Below, in pieces: positions 42,543 to 52,056 of a stretch of DNA of 64,000 nucleotides (position 1 is its first letter; each line of letters starts with the position of its first letter). The notes under the pieces are model-generated. The model had not been told where the DNA came from. It made no database searches and saw only the letters and a program-made list of their open reading frames with translations. Made by a program: the position numbers and the translations under genes. The stretch is from Hyphococcus sp. (GTDB taxonomy: Bacteria; Pseudomonadota; Alphaproteobacteria; Caulobacterales; Parvularculaceae): positions 620,001 to 684,000 of the forward strand of contig JAJFGB010000009.1 in assembly GCA_021776335.1 (NCBI GenBank). Reading direction: 5' to 3'.

Positions 42543-43883
42543 ATGACATCCGCAGCGGAACAATTTGCCTCAAACATCAATTTAGCGTCCTTTGCGAAGG
42601 CCGATGAGCTTAAAAAGCGCCTCTTGTTTACGCTGGGCGCGCTTATCATCTATCGCCTCGGGACGTTTGTTCCGCTGCCGGGCATTGACCCGGATGCGTT
42701 CAGCCAGGGCTTTCAAAGCCAGCAAGACGGAATCCTCGGCACGCTTAACATCTTTGCAGGCGGCGCCGTCGAGCGGATGGCGATATTTGCGCTCAACATC
42801 ATGCCTTATATTTCGGCGTCGATTATCATGCAGTTGATGTCCGCGGTTATTCCGTCGCTTGAAGCGATTAAGAAGGAAGGCGAGCAGGGGCGCCGACAGA
42901 TCAATCAGTATACGCGATATCTGACCGTGTTTCTCGCAACAATGCAGGGTTATTTCATTGCCATTAGCCTGCAAGGTCAGACCGGCGTGGTTTCTGATCC
43001 CGGGCCGTTTTTCCTGTTGTCCACTGTTGTTACACTTGTTGGCGGCGTGATGTTCCTTTTATGGCTTGGCGAACAGATAACCGCGCGCGGGGTTGGCAAT
43101 GGCGTTTCGCTGATCATTTTCGCGGGGATTGTCGCGGAATTGCCGCGAGCGATTGCGGGTTTGCTCGATCAGGGCCGCACCGGCGCAGGCGTCGGCGGCG
43201 GCGCAATTGTTATCATTGCACTTCTCGCGCTGGCGCTGATTGCCTTTGTGGTATTCATGGAGCGCTCCCAACGTCGCATCGTTGTTCAGTATCCGCGCCG
43301 CCAGGTTGGCCAGCGCATGACGCAGGGCGAAAAATCGCATTTGCCGCTTAAACTTAATGTTTCTGGTGTGATCCCGCCAATTTTTGCATCGTCATTGTTG
43401 TTGCTGCCGGCAACAGCAATCAGCGCTATTGGCGATGGATCGCCCGACTGGCTGCAGACGGTTGGTTTCATGTTTGCACCACAAAAGCCACTTTATATCG
43501 CTCTTTATGCAGCGCTGATTATCGGCTTCACGTTTATTTACGCCTCGGTTGTTTTCAAGCCTGAGGAAGTCGCGGACAATCTTAAAAAATATGGCGGTTT
43601 CATCCAGGGCTATCGGCCGGGCGCACGGACGGCGGAATATCTTGATTATGTCCTGACAAGGCTGACGATGGTCGGGGCTATGTATCTGACCTTTGTGTGC
43701 ATTCTGCCGGAGGTTTTAAAGGCGAGTTATAGTCAATCGATACCGGTCTATATTGGCGGCACGTCGCTCCTCATTGTTGTGTCTGTGACGCTCGATACCG
43801 TTTCGCAGATTCAGGGCCATCTTGTCGCCCAGCAATATGAAAGTCTGATCAAGAAATCGAAGCTCCGCGGGGGGCGTCGATGA
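42543..43883 (+). CDS. secY: Protein translocase subunit SecY
   Basis: A 446-residue channel subunit with ten membrane helices. It starts MTSAAEQFASNINLASFAKADEL and has the plug region near LPGIDPDAF. The cytoplasmic loop GEQGRRQINQYTRYLTV and the YIGGTSLLIVVSVTLDT signature are conserved. It forms SecYEG with SecE; secE is not in this window. It overlaps adk by four bases. Confidence 0.98.
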   Translation: MTSAAEQFASNINLASFAKADELKKRLLFTLGALIIYRLGTFVPLPGIDPDAFSQGFQSQQDGILGTLNIFAGGAVERMAIFALNIMPYISASIIMQLMSAVIPSLEAIKKEGEQGRRQINQYTRYLTVFLATMQGYFIAISLQGQTGVVSDPGPFFLLSTVVTLVGGVMFLLWLGEQITARGVGNGVSLIIFAGIVAELPRAIAGLLDQGRTGAGVGGGAIVIIALLALALIAFVVFMERSQRRIVVQYPRRQVGQRMTQGEKSHLPLKLNVSGVIPPIFASSLLLLPATAISAIGDGSPDWLQTVGFMFAPQKPLYIALYAALIIGFTFIYASVVFKPEEVADNLKKYGGFIQGYRPGARTAEYLDYVLTRLTMVGAMYLTFVCILPEVLKASYSQSIPVYIGGTSLLIVVSVTLDTVSQIQGHLVAQQYESLIKKSKLRGGRR

Positions 43884-44476
43884 TACTGATCTTTCTCGGT
43901 CCGCCGGGCGCCGGGAAGGGCACCCAAGCGGCTCATATTGTTGAACGTTACAATATTCCACAGCTTTCGACTGGCGATATGTTGCGTGCAGCTGTGGCTG
44001 CACAAACGCCGGTCGGAAAAAAAGCCAAGGCGGTTATGGATGCGGGCAACCTCGTTTCCGACGATATCGTTTCGGCCATCGTTGAGGAGCGGATCGAGGC
44101 TGATGATTGCGCTGGCGGGTTTCTGCTGGACGGCTTTCCGCGCACCGACGCTCAGGCGGAGATGCTGGACGTTATGCTTCAAAAGAAAGAGCGTTCGGTT
44201 GACGTTGTAATTGAGCTCAAAGTCGATGAAGCGGCGCTTTTGGACCGTCTCAACAAGCGAATCGAAGAAACAAGAGCCCGGGGCGAGGCGCCCCGCAAAG
44301 ACGACACTGAGGAGACCTTCAAGTACCGGCTTCAGGTCTATCGGGACCAGACAGCCCCCCTTATCCCGTTCTACGAGCGGCAGGGTAAATTGAAGGACGT
44401 GGATGGTATGGGGTCAGTCGATGCAGTTTCGGCTCAGATTGACGCCATTTTGGACGAATTAGGGCCCTCAAATTAG
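43880..44476 (+). CDS. adk: Adenylate kinase (short type)
   Basis: A 198-residue enzyme for ATP + AMP to 2 ADP. The P-loop GPPGAGKGTQ (residues 7-16), the AMP-binding LSTGDMLRAAV and the DGFPRT motif are intact. The LID is the short form without zinc Cys, as in many alphaproteobacteria. ATGA overlaps the secY stop. Confidence 0.98.
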   Translation: MILIFLGPPGAGKGTQAAHIVERYNIPQLSTGDMLRAAVAAQTPVGKKAKAVMDAGNLVSDDIVSAIVEERIEADDCAGGFLLDGFPRTDAQAEMLDVMLQKKERSVDVVIELKVDEAALLDRLNKRIEETRARGEAPRKDDTEETFKYRLQVYRDQTAPLIPFYERQGKLKDVDGMGSVDAVSAQIDAILDELGPSN

Positions 44477-44489
44477 GCTCTAAAAGTGG

Positions 44490-44518
44490 TTGACGGCAGG
44501 GCCGCGCGGGCTATATCT
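44490..44518 (+). promoter_or_regulatory. Housekeeping promoter before rpsM
   Basis: TTGACG (44490-44495) and GCTATATC (44510-44517) are in the arrangement of the Caulobacter-type sigma-73 consensus TTGACGS…GCTANAWC, with 14 bases between the elements. It lies after adk and 135 bases before rpsM, so the alpha operon (rpsM-rpsK-rpoA-rplQ) likely has its own promoter. Confidence 0.7.
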
Positions 44519-44651
44519 ACGCGCTCTCCGCCAACTGGAGGCATAGCTCGCTCGGCACGGGATAAATCGCGCCGTCGCGGGCTTCGTTGCATGAATAATG
44601 GCTTGCCCGGCCGGTCAATTTCAGGGCGGAGAAAAGGAAAAGGATTACACC

Positions 44652-45020
44652 GTGGCCCGTATTGCAGGCGTCAACATTCCAACCAATAAGCGCGTCACCA
44701 TTGCGCTGCGTTACATTCATGGCATCGGCCCGACAAAGGCTGCTGAGATCTGTGAGAAGGTGGGTATCGCTGATAGTCGCCGGGTCAATGAATTGTCTGA
44801 CGCTGAAGTCCTGCAGATTCGTGAATCAATTGACGCCGACTACATGGTCGAGGGCGACCTGCGACGAGAAGTTGCGGTCAACATCAAACGCCTGATGGAC
44901 CAAGCCTGTTATCGGGGCCTTCGCCATCGTCGCGGTCTGCCGGTTCGCGGCCAACGCACGCACACAAATGCGCGGACGCGCAAGGGCCCAGCCAGGCCGA
45001 TCGCCGGCAAGAAGAAATAA
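44652..45020 (+). CDS. rpsM: 30S ribosomal protein S13
   Basis: A 122-residue S13 of the head, contacting P-site tRNA. The start is a GTG at 44652 (product starts with [14 protein letters not shown] after the initiator), with GGAAAAGGA upstream; an ATG further upstream would add 18 residues unlike any S13. The [20 protein letters not shown] signature is complete. Confidence 0.97.
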   Translation: MARIAGVNIPTNKRVTIALRYIHGIGPTKAAEICEKVGIADSRRVNELSDAEVLQIRESIDADYMVEGDLRREVAVNIKRLMDQACYRGLRHRRGLPVRGQRTHTNARTRKGPARPIAGKKK

Positions 45021-45033
45021 GGGATATTTCGTA

Positions 45034-45426
45034 ATGGCAAAAACAGCGGGAACCCGCGTCAAACGTCGCGAGCGGAAGAATATTTCTTCTGGCGTCGTTC
45101 ATGTGAATGCATCGTTTAACAACACCATGATCACCATCACTGACGAACAGGGAAATGCAATTTCCTGGTCGTCTGCCGGCGGCATGGGTTTTAAAGGCTC
45201 GCGTAAATCTACTCCGTATGCCGCACAGCTCGCCGCGGAAGACGCTGCGAAAAAGGCGATGGATCATGGTATGCAAACAGTCAACGTACAGGTTCGCGGT
45301 CCCGGCTCGGGTCGCGAAAGTGCGTTGCGCGCGCTTCAATCCGCAGGCCTGACAGTGTCGATGATTCGCGATGTCACGCCGATCCCACATAATGGTTGCC
45401 GCCCGCGCAAGCGCCGGCGCGTTTAA
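45034..45426 (+). CDS. rpsK: 30S ribosomal protein S11
   Basis: A 130-residue S11 of the platform. The ATG at 45034 ([16 protein letters not shown]) is chosen; the frame is open further upstream within rpsM. The [20 protein letters not shown] signature is intact. It starts 13 bases after rpsM. Confidence 0.97.
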   Translation: MAKTAGTRVKRRERKNISSGVVHVNASFNNTMITITDEQGNAISWSSAGGMGFKGSRKSTPYAAQLAAEDAAKKAMDHGMQTVNVQVRGPGSGRESALRALQSAGLTVSMIRDVTPIPHNGCRPRKRRRV

Positions 45427-45456
45427 TTAATCACCTTAGAGAGAGCGATCCACCCC

Positions 45457-46482
45457 ATGGATTCAACGACCATCCTCGAGAAAAACTGGCTGGAACTAAT
45501 TCGGCCTTCGAAGCTTGAAGTTACGCCGGGCGCTGACCCGCTGCGCAAGGCGACGATTGTCGCTCAACCGCTTGAGCGCGGTTTTGGGCTAACACTGGGC
45601 AATTCTGTGCGTCGGATATTGATGTCGTCGCTGCAAGGCGCTGCGGTAACGTCCATTCAGATAGATGGCGTTGTGCATGAATTTTCGTCAATTCCGGGCG
45701 TGCGCGAAGATGTGACGGACATTGTCCTCAACGTCAAACAAGTTGCCATACGCATGCATTCGGACGGTCCGAAGCGGCTTGTGCTCAAGAAAGACACGCC
45801 TGGCCTCGTTACCGCTGGCGATATCGAAGAAACCTCATCGGTTGATATCCTGAACAAGGATCATGTGATCTGTCACCTCGACGAAGGTGCTTCGCTGCGC
45901 ATGGAACTGACGGTCAATACTGGCAAGGGTTACAATCAGGCGGAACAAAATCGCCCGGAAGATGCGCCGATTGGTCTTATCCCCGTGGACAGTCTTTATT
46001 CACCGGTCAACCGTGTTGCCTATCGCGTCGAGAACACGCGCGAAGGTCAAGTGCTTGATTACGACAAGCTGGTTATGGAATTGGAAACTGATGGTTCCGT
46101 TTCGCCGGAAGACGCTGTCGCGTATGCGGCGCGTATCCTTCAGGATCAGCTTCAGGTTTTCGTTAACTTTGATGAGCCGACTAAAGATGTTGGCGTCGAT
46201 GCTCGCGAAGAACTGCCGTTTAATCCTGCACTCCTGCGTAAAGTTGATGAGCTGGAACTGTCTGTTCGTTCGGCAAATTGCCTGAAGAACGACAATATCG
46301 TTTATATCGGCGATCTGATTCAAAAAACCGAGGCTGAAATGCTTCGCACACCGAATTTTGGTCGCAAATCCTTGAACGAGATCAAGGAAGTGTTGGCGGC
46401 GCTTGGCCTGCATCTTGGCATGGACGTGCCGGATTGGCCGCCGGACAATATTGAAGATTTGGCGAAAAAATTCGACGAGTAG
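45457..46482 (+). CDS. rpoA: RNA polymerase subunit alpha
   Basis: A 341-residue alpha subunit. The N-terminal dimerisation domain ([19 protein letters not shown]) and the C-terminal DNA-binding domain ([17 protein letters not shown], then [17 protein letters not shown]) are present. It binds UP elements and activators. The start is set at [19 protein letters not shown], with GAGAGAGCGA upstream. Confidence 0.98.
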   Translation: MDSTTILEKNWLELIRPSKLEVTPGADPLRKATIVAQPLERGFGLTLGNSVRRILMSSLQGAAVTSIQIDGVVHEFSSIPGVREDVTDIVLNVKQVAIRMHSDGPKRLVLKKDTPGLVTAGDIEETSSVDILNKDHVICHLDEGASLRMELTVNTGKGYNQAEQNRPEDAPIGLIPVDSLYSPVNRVAYRVENTREGQVLDYDKLVMELETDGSVSPEDAVAYAARILQDQLQVFVNFDEPTKDVGVDAREELPFNPALLRKVDELELSVRSANCLKNDNIVYIGDLIQKTEAEMLRTPNFGRKSLNEIKEVLAALGLHLGMDVPDWPPDNIEDLAKKFDE

Positions 46483-46527
46483 TCATTTAGATAAGACCGG
46501 CGTGACGCCGGCCTGAGGAGAAAAGCC

Positions 46528-46965
46528 ATGCGACACGGAATGGCGCACCGTAAACTGAACCGGACCCACGAACATCGTAAAGCGATGTTCGCCAATATGG
46601 CGTCCGCCTTGATCAAGCATGAGCAAATAACGACGACTTTGCCCAAAGCCAAAGAATTGCGTCCGATTGTTGAAAAACTCGTGACCATGGCCAAGCATGC
46701 GGACAAAGATGAAAAACGCTCTTTGAACCTTCGCCGCCTGGCCATCGCCAGAATTCGCGACAAGGACATGGCAAAGAAGCTTTTTGATACGCTGGGACCG
46801 CGTTATGCGGAGCGTGACGGCGGTTATATTCGCATCATGAAGGCAGGCTATCGCTATGGCGATAATGCGCCTCTGGCGGTGATCGAATTTGTCGATCGCG
46901 ACGAAGACGCAAAAGGCAAGGATTCAGGCCCCGTTGTGGGCGTTGAGGCGGATGACGACGAGTAA
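46528..46965 (+). CDS. rplQ: 50S ribosomal protein L17
   Basis: A 145-residue L17 beginning [20 protein letters not shown]. The conserved core ends near [13 protein letters not shown], and a short acidic C-terminal tail follows. It is the last gene of the superoperon. GAGGAG lies 8 bases before the ATG, and a strong terminator follows. Confidence 0.97.
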   Translation: MRHGMAHRKLNRTHEHRKAMFANMASALIKHEQITTTLPKAKELRPIVEKLVTMAKHADKDEKRSLNLRRLAIARIRDKDMAKKLFDTLGPRYAERDGGYIRIMKAGYRYGDNAPLAVIEFVDRDEDAKGKDSGPVVGVEADDDE

Positions 46966-47012
46966 ATTCCGTTCAAATTACCATCGGGTAACGGATGGTT
47001 GCATTGAATAGA

Positions 47013-47050
47013 GAACACGCGGGATTATACTCCTGCGTGTTCTTTTTTTT
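47013..47050 (+). terminator. Rho-independent terminator after rplQ
   Basis: GAACACGC (47013-47020) pairs with GCGTGTTC (47035-47042), with further GGA/TCC pairing inside, followed by eight T. A small hairpin (CCATC/GATGG) precedes it. It closes the alpha operon. Confidence 0.95.
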
Positions 47051-47064
47051 GCCGGAGGATTCCG

Positions 47065-48519
47065 ATGTTTCGCTTTTCGCTAGCCAGTTTCGTCATGCTC
47101 ATCGTTGGCCTGTCTGCTGCGTGTGCGCAGCCAGCGCCCGTCGAAGGGGCCTCCGAAGAAGCAGAGATGCAAGGCGAGGTAATCGCTGCGGCGCCGCGCG
47201 TGACGCCTTCGTCAATGACGGAAGTGAAACTCTCTTTTGCGCCGGTTGTTGAACGCGCCGCGCCAGCTGTTGTTAATATTTATACGCGCCGTGTCGTCCA
47301 GCAACGCAGCCCGTTTGCAGGCGATCCCTTCTTTGAACGTTTTTTTGGCGGCGGCTCAGACGCCCCTCGTGAACGCGTGCAGAATTCATTGGGCTCCGGC
47401 GTTATCGTCAGCCCGGAAGGCGTTATTGTTACCAATAATCACGTCATCAATGGCATGAGTGAAATCAAGGTCGTCTTGAACGATCGACGCGAGTTTAACG
47501 CGGAGCTGGTGCTGGCTGACCCACAAACGGATCTTGCAGTGCTGCGTATCGATACAGGCGAGGCATTGCCATTTCTCACATTTGCAAATTCCGATACAGC
47601 GCAAGTCGGCGATATCGTTCTGGCCATCGGCAATCCGTTCGGCGTGGGACAGACAGTGACCAACGGCATCATTTCGGCCCTGGCGCGCACGGCGGTTTCA
47701 GTCACAGACTACCAGTTCTTTATTCAAACAGACGCCGCCATCAATCCCGGCAACTCCGGCGGCGCTCTTGTCGACTCCGATGGGCGGCTCGTCGGTGTTA
47801 ATACCGCGATTTATTCACGTTCCGGCGGGTCTAACGGCATTGGTTTTGCGATACCGTCTCGGCTCGTGCAACAGGTCATCAAATCTGCTGTTGACGGCAG
47901 TGCGTTAGTGCGGCCCTGGATCGGGGCATCAACAAGTACGGTGACAACGGATTTGGCATCGGCGCTAAAGCTTGACCGCCCGGCCGGCGCGATCATCGAC
48001 GACGTTTGGGCGCAGGGTCCAGCTGACAGAGCTGGCATTAAACCCGGTGATGTCATTCTTGAAGTTGATGGTCAGCCGGTCTTTGACGCAGAGACGTTGC
48101 AATATCGCATTGGGGTCAAGAGTGATGCAGATAGTGCTGATGTGGTCTATGTGCGCGACGGCAAAAATAGAACGACAAAAGTTACACTTTCATTGCCGCC
48201 CGAAACACCGGCGCGGGATCCGCGTGCGCTTGAAGGCCGACAGCCACTCAATGGCGTTACCGTTGATAATTTATCGCCGCGCTATAGCGAGGAACTCGGT
48301 CTTGATCCGCTGTCAAAGGGCGTCGTCATTACCGAAATCCAGCGCAACTCATTTGCCGGGCGGAGGGGGTTGAGACCTGGCCACAAGGTATTGTCGGTGA
48401 ACGGGAAAACCGTGCGTACCGCCGCAGAACTGGAGCGGGAACTTGCTAAGCCGTCAACGAGCTGGGAGTTGGAGATCGACACGGGCGGACGGATCGTGCC
48501 GTGGCGCGTCGGGCGATAG
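47065..48519 (+). CDS. Deg-type periplasmic serine protease with two PDZ domains
   Basis: A 484-residue S1C protease of the DegP/DegQ family. The catalytic triad is visible: His in VTNNHVINGM (about residue 126), Asp in DPQTDLAVLRID (about 156) and Ser in NPGNSGGALV (about 231). Two PDZ domains follow (AGIKPGDVILEVDGQ and RRGLRPGHKVLSVNGK). A signal peptide is present; the Cys in SAACAQ is not a good lipobox. It degrades or refolds damaged envelope proteins. GGAGGA lies 5-6 bases before the ATG. DegP or DegQ cannot be told apart here. Confidence 0.95.
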   Translation: MFRFSLASFVMLIVGLSAACAQPAPVEGASEEAEMQGEVIAAAPRVTPSSMTEVKLSFAPVVERAAPAVVNIYTRRVVQQRSPFAGDPFFERFFGGGSDAPRERVQNSLGSGVIVSPEGVIVTNNHVINGMSEIKVVLNDRREFNAELVLADPQTDLAVLRIDTGEALPFLTFANSDTAQVGDIVLAIGNPFGVGQTVTNGIISALARTAVSVTDYQFFIQTDAAINPGNSGGALVDSDGRLVGVNTAIYSRSGGSNGIGFAIPSRLVQQVIKSAVDGSALVRPWIGASTSTVTTDLASALKLDRPAGAIIDDVWAQGPADRAGIKPGDVILEVDGQPVFDAETLQYRIGVKSDADSADVVYVRDGKNRTTKVTLSLPPETPARDPRALEGRQPLNGVTVDNLSPRYSEELGLDPLSKGVVITEIQRNSFAGRRGLRPGHKVLSVNGKTVRTAAELERELAKPSTSWELEIDTGGRIVPWRVGR

Positions 48520-48600
48520 CGGATAGCGGGTACTTCTATTTTCTTGCTGGTGGCGCTGCTCACGGCTGACCACCGTCCGGGAAGGTGGTAGGTATCTCGC

Positions 48601-49914
48601 ATGACTGACCTTTTTGCCAGCGCTGGTCTTGACCAGGCCGCTCCCCGGCCGTTGGCGGACCGGTTGCGCCCTGCGTCGCTCAGCGAGGTTGTCGGTCAGG
48701 ATCATCTATTGGGTGAAGGGGCGCCGCTGCGGCGGATGCTTCAGGCGGGGCGGCTTTCGTCGATTATCCTTTGGGGCCCGCCGGGGGTCGGTAAGACAAC
48801 CATTGCCAGGTTACTGGCTGGCGAGGCTGACCTCGATTTCGAACAAATTTCGGCGATCTTTTCCGGGGTGGCTGATTTACGTAAAGTTTTCGAACGCGCT
48901 AAAGCGCGCCGGGCGGCGGGCAAGGGCACGCTGCTTTTCGTGGATGAAATTCATCGCTTTAATAAAGCTCAGCAAGATGGATTCCTGCCTCATGTGGAAG
49001 CGGGCGTGATCACACTCATCGGCGCCACCACGGAAAATCCGTCATTTGAATTAAACGCGGCGCTCTTGTCGCGGGCGCAGGTTTTCACGCTCAAAAGACT
49101 GGATGAGGGCGCACTAGAAAAACTCCTTGCCCGCGCCGAACAGGAAGAAGGCAGATCGCTTCCTCTGACGTCGGATGCACGCGCGACGTTACGCGTCATG
49201 GCTGATGGTGATGGCCGATTTGTACTCAACCTTGCAGAGGAACTATTCGCAGAACCAAGAGACCGGGCGCCAGTCGAAGCAAACGATCTTGGTGCGATCA
49301 TCCAGCGACGGGCGCCGATCTACGACAAGGGACAGGAGTCTCACTATAATCTTGCGAGTGCTCTACAGAAATCGATCCGCGGATCGGACGCCGATGCTGC
49401 ACTTTATTGGGCTGCGCGCATGCTCGTTGGCGGCGAAGATCCAAAATTTATTCTGCGCCGTCTTGTGGTGATTGCATCCGAAGATGTTGGTAATGCTGAT
49501 CCACAGGCCTTGCCCATCGCGATCGCCGCGAAAAGTGCCTATGAATTTCTGGGTCAACCAGAGGGCGAAATCGCTATCGGCCAGCTGGTCGCCTATCTCG
49601 CGACAGCGCCAAAATCAAACCGCTCCCACGTGGCGTTCAAAATGGCCAAGGCGTCTGCCCGCGAAACGGGATCGTTGGCGCCGCCGCCCCATGCGATGAA
49701 TGCACCGACAAAGCTCATGAAATCTCTCGGTTATTCAGACGGTTATGTATATGATCATGATGCGGATGATGGGTTTGCCGGGTTGAATTATTTTCCGCCT
49801 GACATGGACCGCCAAACCTTTTATCAACCGTCGCAATTCGGTTTCGACAAGGAAATCGCCAAACGTCTCGAATTTTGGGCGCGCAAGCGCCGGGAGCCAG
49901 GCGGCAAACAATGA
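48601..49914 (+). CDS. rarA: Replication-associated recombination protein A (RarA/MgsA)
   Basis: A 437-residue clamp-loader-like AAA+ ATPase that acts at stalled replication forks. Walker A is GPPGVGKTT (about residues 60-68), Walker B is FVDEIHRFNKAQQDGFL, and sensor 1 is GATTENPSFELN. The C-terminal part with the SDADAALYWAARML segment and MDRQTFYQPSQFGFDKEI is typical. It starts an operon in which each next gene overlaps by four bases. Confidence 0.97.
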   Translation: MTDLFASAGLDQAAPRPLADRLRPASLSEVVGQDHLLGEGAPLRRMLQAGRLSSIILWGPPGVGKTTIARLLAGEADLDFEQISAIFSGVADLRKVFERAKARRAAGKGTLLFVDEIHRFNKAQQDGFLPHVEAGVITLIGATTENPSFELNAALLSRAQVFTLKRLDEGALEKLLARAEQEEGRSLPLTSDARATLRVMADGDGRFVLNLAEELFAEPRDRAPVEANDLGAIIQRRAPIYDKGQESHYNLASALQKSIRGSDADAALYWAARMLVGGEDPKFILRRLVVIASEDVGNADPQALPIAIAAKSAYEFLGQPEGEIAIGQLVAYLATAPKSNRSHVAFKMAKASARETGSLAPPPHAMNAPTKLMKSLGYSDGYVYDHDADDGFAGLNYFPPDMDRQTFYQPSQFGFDKEIAKRLEFWARKRREPGGKQ

Positions 49915-50690
49915 CACTCGAAGCTCTTCTGGCGGCGAAGGCGACGATTGTCGGTGCATGGTTCGTCTGCTTTTTCATTGCGGAACGCATCGCAAGAGCA
50001 GCGCCGCCGCAAGGGTCTTATCCACGGCTGGGTCGCAATGGCGGCATGTGGCTGCTCGTCCTCATTGCATCGCCTTTGATTGTGGCGCCGTTAACGGAAT
50101 GGGGTGTCAATCATTTGATTTGGCGCCGGCCTGAAATGCTCACATCCGGCATGGCGGGCGCAGGGATGTTGATCATCAGTCTTGTTGTGCTCGATTGCTG
50201 GACCTATTGGCTTCATCGCGCTTATCACCGGTTTCCGGCAATGTGGCGGTTACACGAGGTTCATCACCGAGACGAATTTTTGGACACCACGAGCGCCGTG
50301 CGCTTTCATCTCGGTGAAGTCGTTTTGTCTGCACTATTACGATTGATCCCGATCTCACTGTTGGCGACGCCATTGTCGACCGTCATTATTTTTGAAACGC
50401 TGGTTCTTTGCGGCGCGGTCTTTCATCACTCGAATGTGCGGATACCGCCTGTTATTGAAGGGCCGCTGGCACGGCTTTTCGTGACGCCATCTATTCACTG
50501 GGTGCACCACCACGCCGTAAAGTCGGATACGGACTCAAACTATGCGGCAGTGTTGAGCGTCTGGGATAGGGTTTTTAGGTCCAAATCTCCGACAAAGCGA
50601 ACCGTCGATATGAAAATCGGCGTCGAAGGTATTGAGGATAAGGGGTTTTTCAGCCTAATGCTGGCGCCGTTTAGAAAGGCAGGAACATGA
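49911..50690 (+). CDS. Sterol desaturase / fatty acid hydroxylase family membrane protein
   Basis: A 259-residue membrane protein of the fatty-acid-hydroxylase superfamily. The di-iron His motifs are present: HRAYH, HEVHH, FHHSN and HWVHHH. Three or four membrane helices are seen, including MWLLVLIASPLIVAP and AGMLIISLVVLDCW. It would hydroxylate or desaturate a lipid; the substrate is unknown. The ATG at 49911 overlaps the rarA stop (ATGA), and an upstream in-frame start would be inside rarA. Confidence 0.9.
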   Translation: MTLEALLAAKATIVGAWFVCFFIAERIARAAPPQGSYPRLGRNGGMWLLVLIASPLIVAPLTEWGVNHLIWRRPEMLTSGMAGAGMLIISLVVLDCWTYWLHRAYHRFPAMWRLHEVHHRDEFLDTTSAVRFHLGEVVLSALLRLIPISLLATPLSTVIIFETLVLCGAVFHHSNVRIPPVIEGPLARLFVTPSIHWVHHHAVKSDTDSNYAAVLSVWDRVFRSKSPTKRTVDMKIGVEGIEDKGFFSLMLAPFRKAGT

Positions 50691-51073
50691 GTGGTGGAGT
50701 GATCTGGCTATCTGTCGCGGCCGGCGGCGCCGTTGGCGCCATGGCGCGTCACGGGGTGTCGCGCCTGTCGCTTCATTTCCTCGGGCCAAATTTTCCGTGG
50801 GGCACACTGGCGGCGAATATTACGGGGTCGTTTGCCATGGGGTTACTGATCGTCTGGTTTTCCACGCGGGAACCGAGTTCCCCGGCGTTGCGCGCCTTTT
50901 TAACTGTTGGGCTGTTGGGCGCCTTCACGACTTTTTCCACCTTCTCGTTGGATGTTGTGACCATCTATCGTGATCGAACGCTAATGATCGCCGGCGCCTA
51001 TCTTCTTGCGTCAGTGGTTCTGTCCATTGCCGGCCTGTTGTCCGGGATTGGGATTGGCCGGCAACTGACATGA
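50687..51073 (+). CDS. crcB: Fluoride exporter CrcB/Fluc
   Basis: A 128-residue CrcB with four membrane helices, active as an antiparallel dimer channel for fluoride. The motifs GGAVGAMARHG, WGTLAANITGSF (the Asn of the pore) and GAFTTFSTFSLD (the phenylalanine box) are intact. Start and stop both overlap neighbours as ATGA, so it is translated from the rarA operon. I looked for a fluoride riboswitch just upstream and there is no room for one. Confidence 0.95.
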   Translation: MSGGVIWLSVAAGGAVGAMARHGVSRLSLHFLGPNFPWGTLAANITGSFAMGLLIVWFSTREPSSPALRAFLTVGLLGAFTTFSTFSLDVVTIYRDRTLMIAGAYLLASVVLSIAGLLSGIGIGRQLT

Positions 51074-52056
51074 CCGGTGTACAGACGAAATCTGTTTCTC
51101 CTGACGAGGCGGGGATGCGCCTTGATCGTTGGTTCAAGACGCATTTTCCCGCTGTGCGCCATGGCGAGCTGGAAAAGTTCCTGCGTAAGGGCCAAGTGCG
51201 TGTTGCCGGCGGCCGTGTGAAAGCAAATCGGCGTCTCGAGGTTGGGGAAGAGATCCGCATCCCGCCTTTGCATGAACGCGCGGAGACGCTCAAACCAGTC
51301 ACGCGCTACGATGCTGATGATGCAGCGGCGCTCAAGAAAATGATCCTTTTTGAGGATGACAGCATCATGGCGTTGAACAAGCCTTTCGGGGTCGCTGTTC
51401 AGGGCGGCGCCAAGACCAAACACCATATAGACGGCATGCTGGCGTCGCTTGAAAAGGATGGCGTGCGTCCGCGCCTCGTTCATCGCCTGGATAAGGATAC
51501 TGGCGGTCTTTTGTTGCTTGCCAAGACAAGGCAAGCCGCCCAACGTCTCGGAGATGCGTTTAAAGGCCACGATGTCGAGAAAACTTATTGGGCGCTGACC
51601 GTTGGATCACCGCGCCCGCACGAAGGAACGATTTCATTACCAATCGCCAAGCGCATGGTGCGGATCGAGGGCGGCGATGTCGAACGCGTGGTTCCGGCTG
51701 AGGGCGAGGACGCCAAAAAAGCGATCACGGACTATCAAACGCTGGAAGACGCAGGTGGACGCGTCACGTTTCTAGCGATGCGCCCGGTAACAGGGCGAAC
51801 GCATCAATTGCGTGTTCATGCAACCGCGATTGGCTGTCCCGTTGTCGGCGACGGTAAATATGGCGGCGCTGCAGCGCATCTGGAAGGGGTTTCTAATAAA
51901 TTGCATTTGTTCTGTCGGTCGATGACTTTTCCGCATCCAAAAACCCGGCGCAATACAACGCTGACGGCGCCGCTTTCCGGACATATGGCTGAGACATGGA
52001 AGTTCTTTTCCTTTGACCAGGAAGCGGTCTGTGATTGGCCGGACGATTTGCGGTGA
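51070..52056 (+). CDS. RluA-family 23S rRNA pseudouridine synthase (RluC/D-like)
   Basis: A 328-residue enzyme with an N-terminal S4 RNA-binding domain (about residues 12-75) and the catalytic motif HRLDKDTGGLLLLAKT (Asp about residue 141). A later segment, RPVTGRTHQLRVH, is also typical. RluC and RluD cannot be separated without comparison. It overlaps crcB by four bases and the next gene by four if that starts at GTG. Confidence 0.93.
   Translation: MTGVQTKSVSPDEAGMRLDRWFKTHFPAVRHGELEKFLRKGQVRVAGGRVKANRRLEVGEEIRIPPLHERAETLKPVTRYDADDAAALKKMILFEDDSIMALNKPFGVAVQGGAKTKHHIDGMLASLEKDGVRPRLVHRLDKDTGGLLLLAKTRQAAQRLGDAFKGHDVEKTYWALTVGSPRPHEGTISLPIAKRMVRIEGGDVERVVPAEGEDAKKAITDYQTLEDAGGRVTFLAMRPVTGRTHQLRVHATAIGCPVVGDGKYGGAAAHLEGVSNKLHLFCRSMTFPHPKTRRNTTLTAPLSGHMAETWKFFSFDQEAVCDWPDDLR

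Noticed and set aside
50600-50690. Fluoride riboswitch before crcB
   Set aside because: The bases before crcB are coding sequence of the hydroxylase gene and show no riboswitch-like motif.
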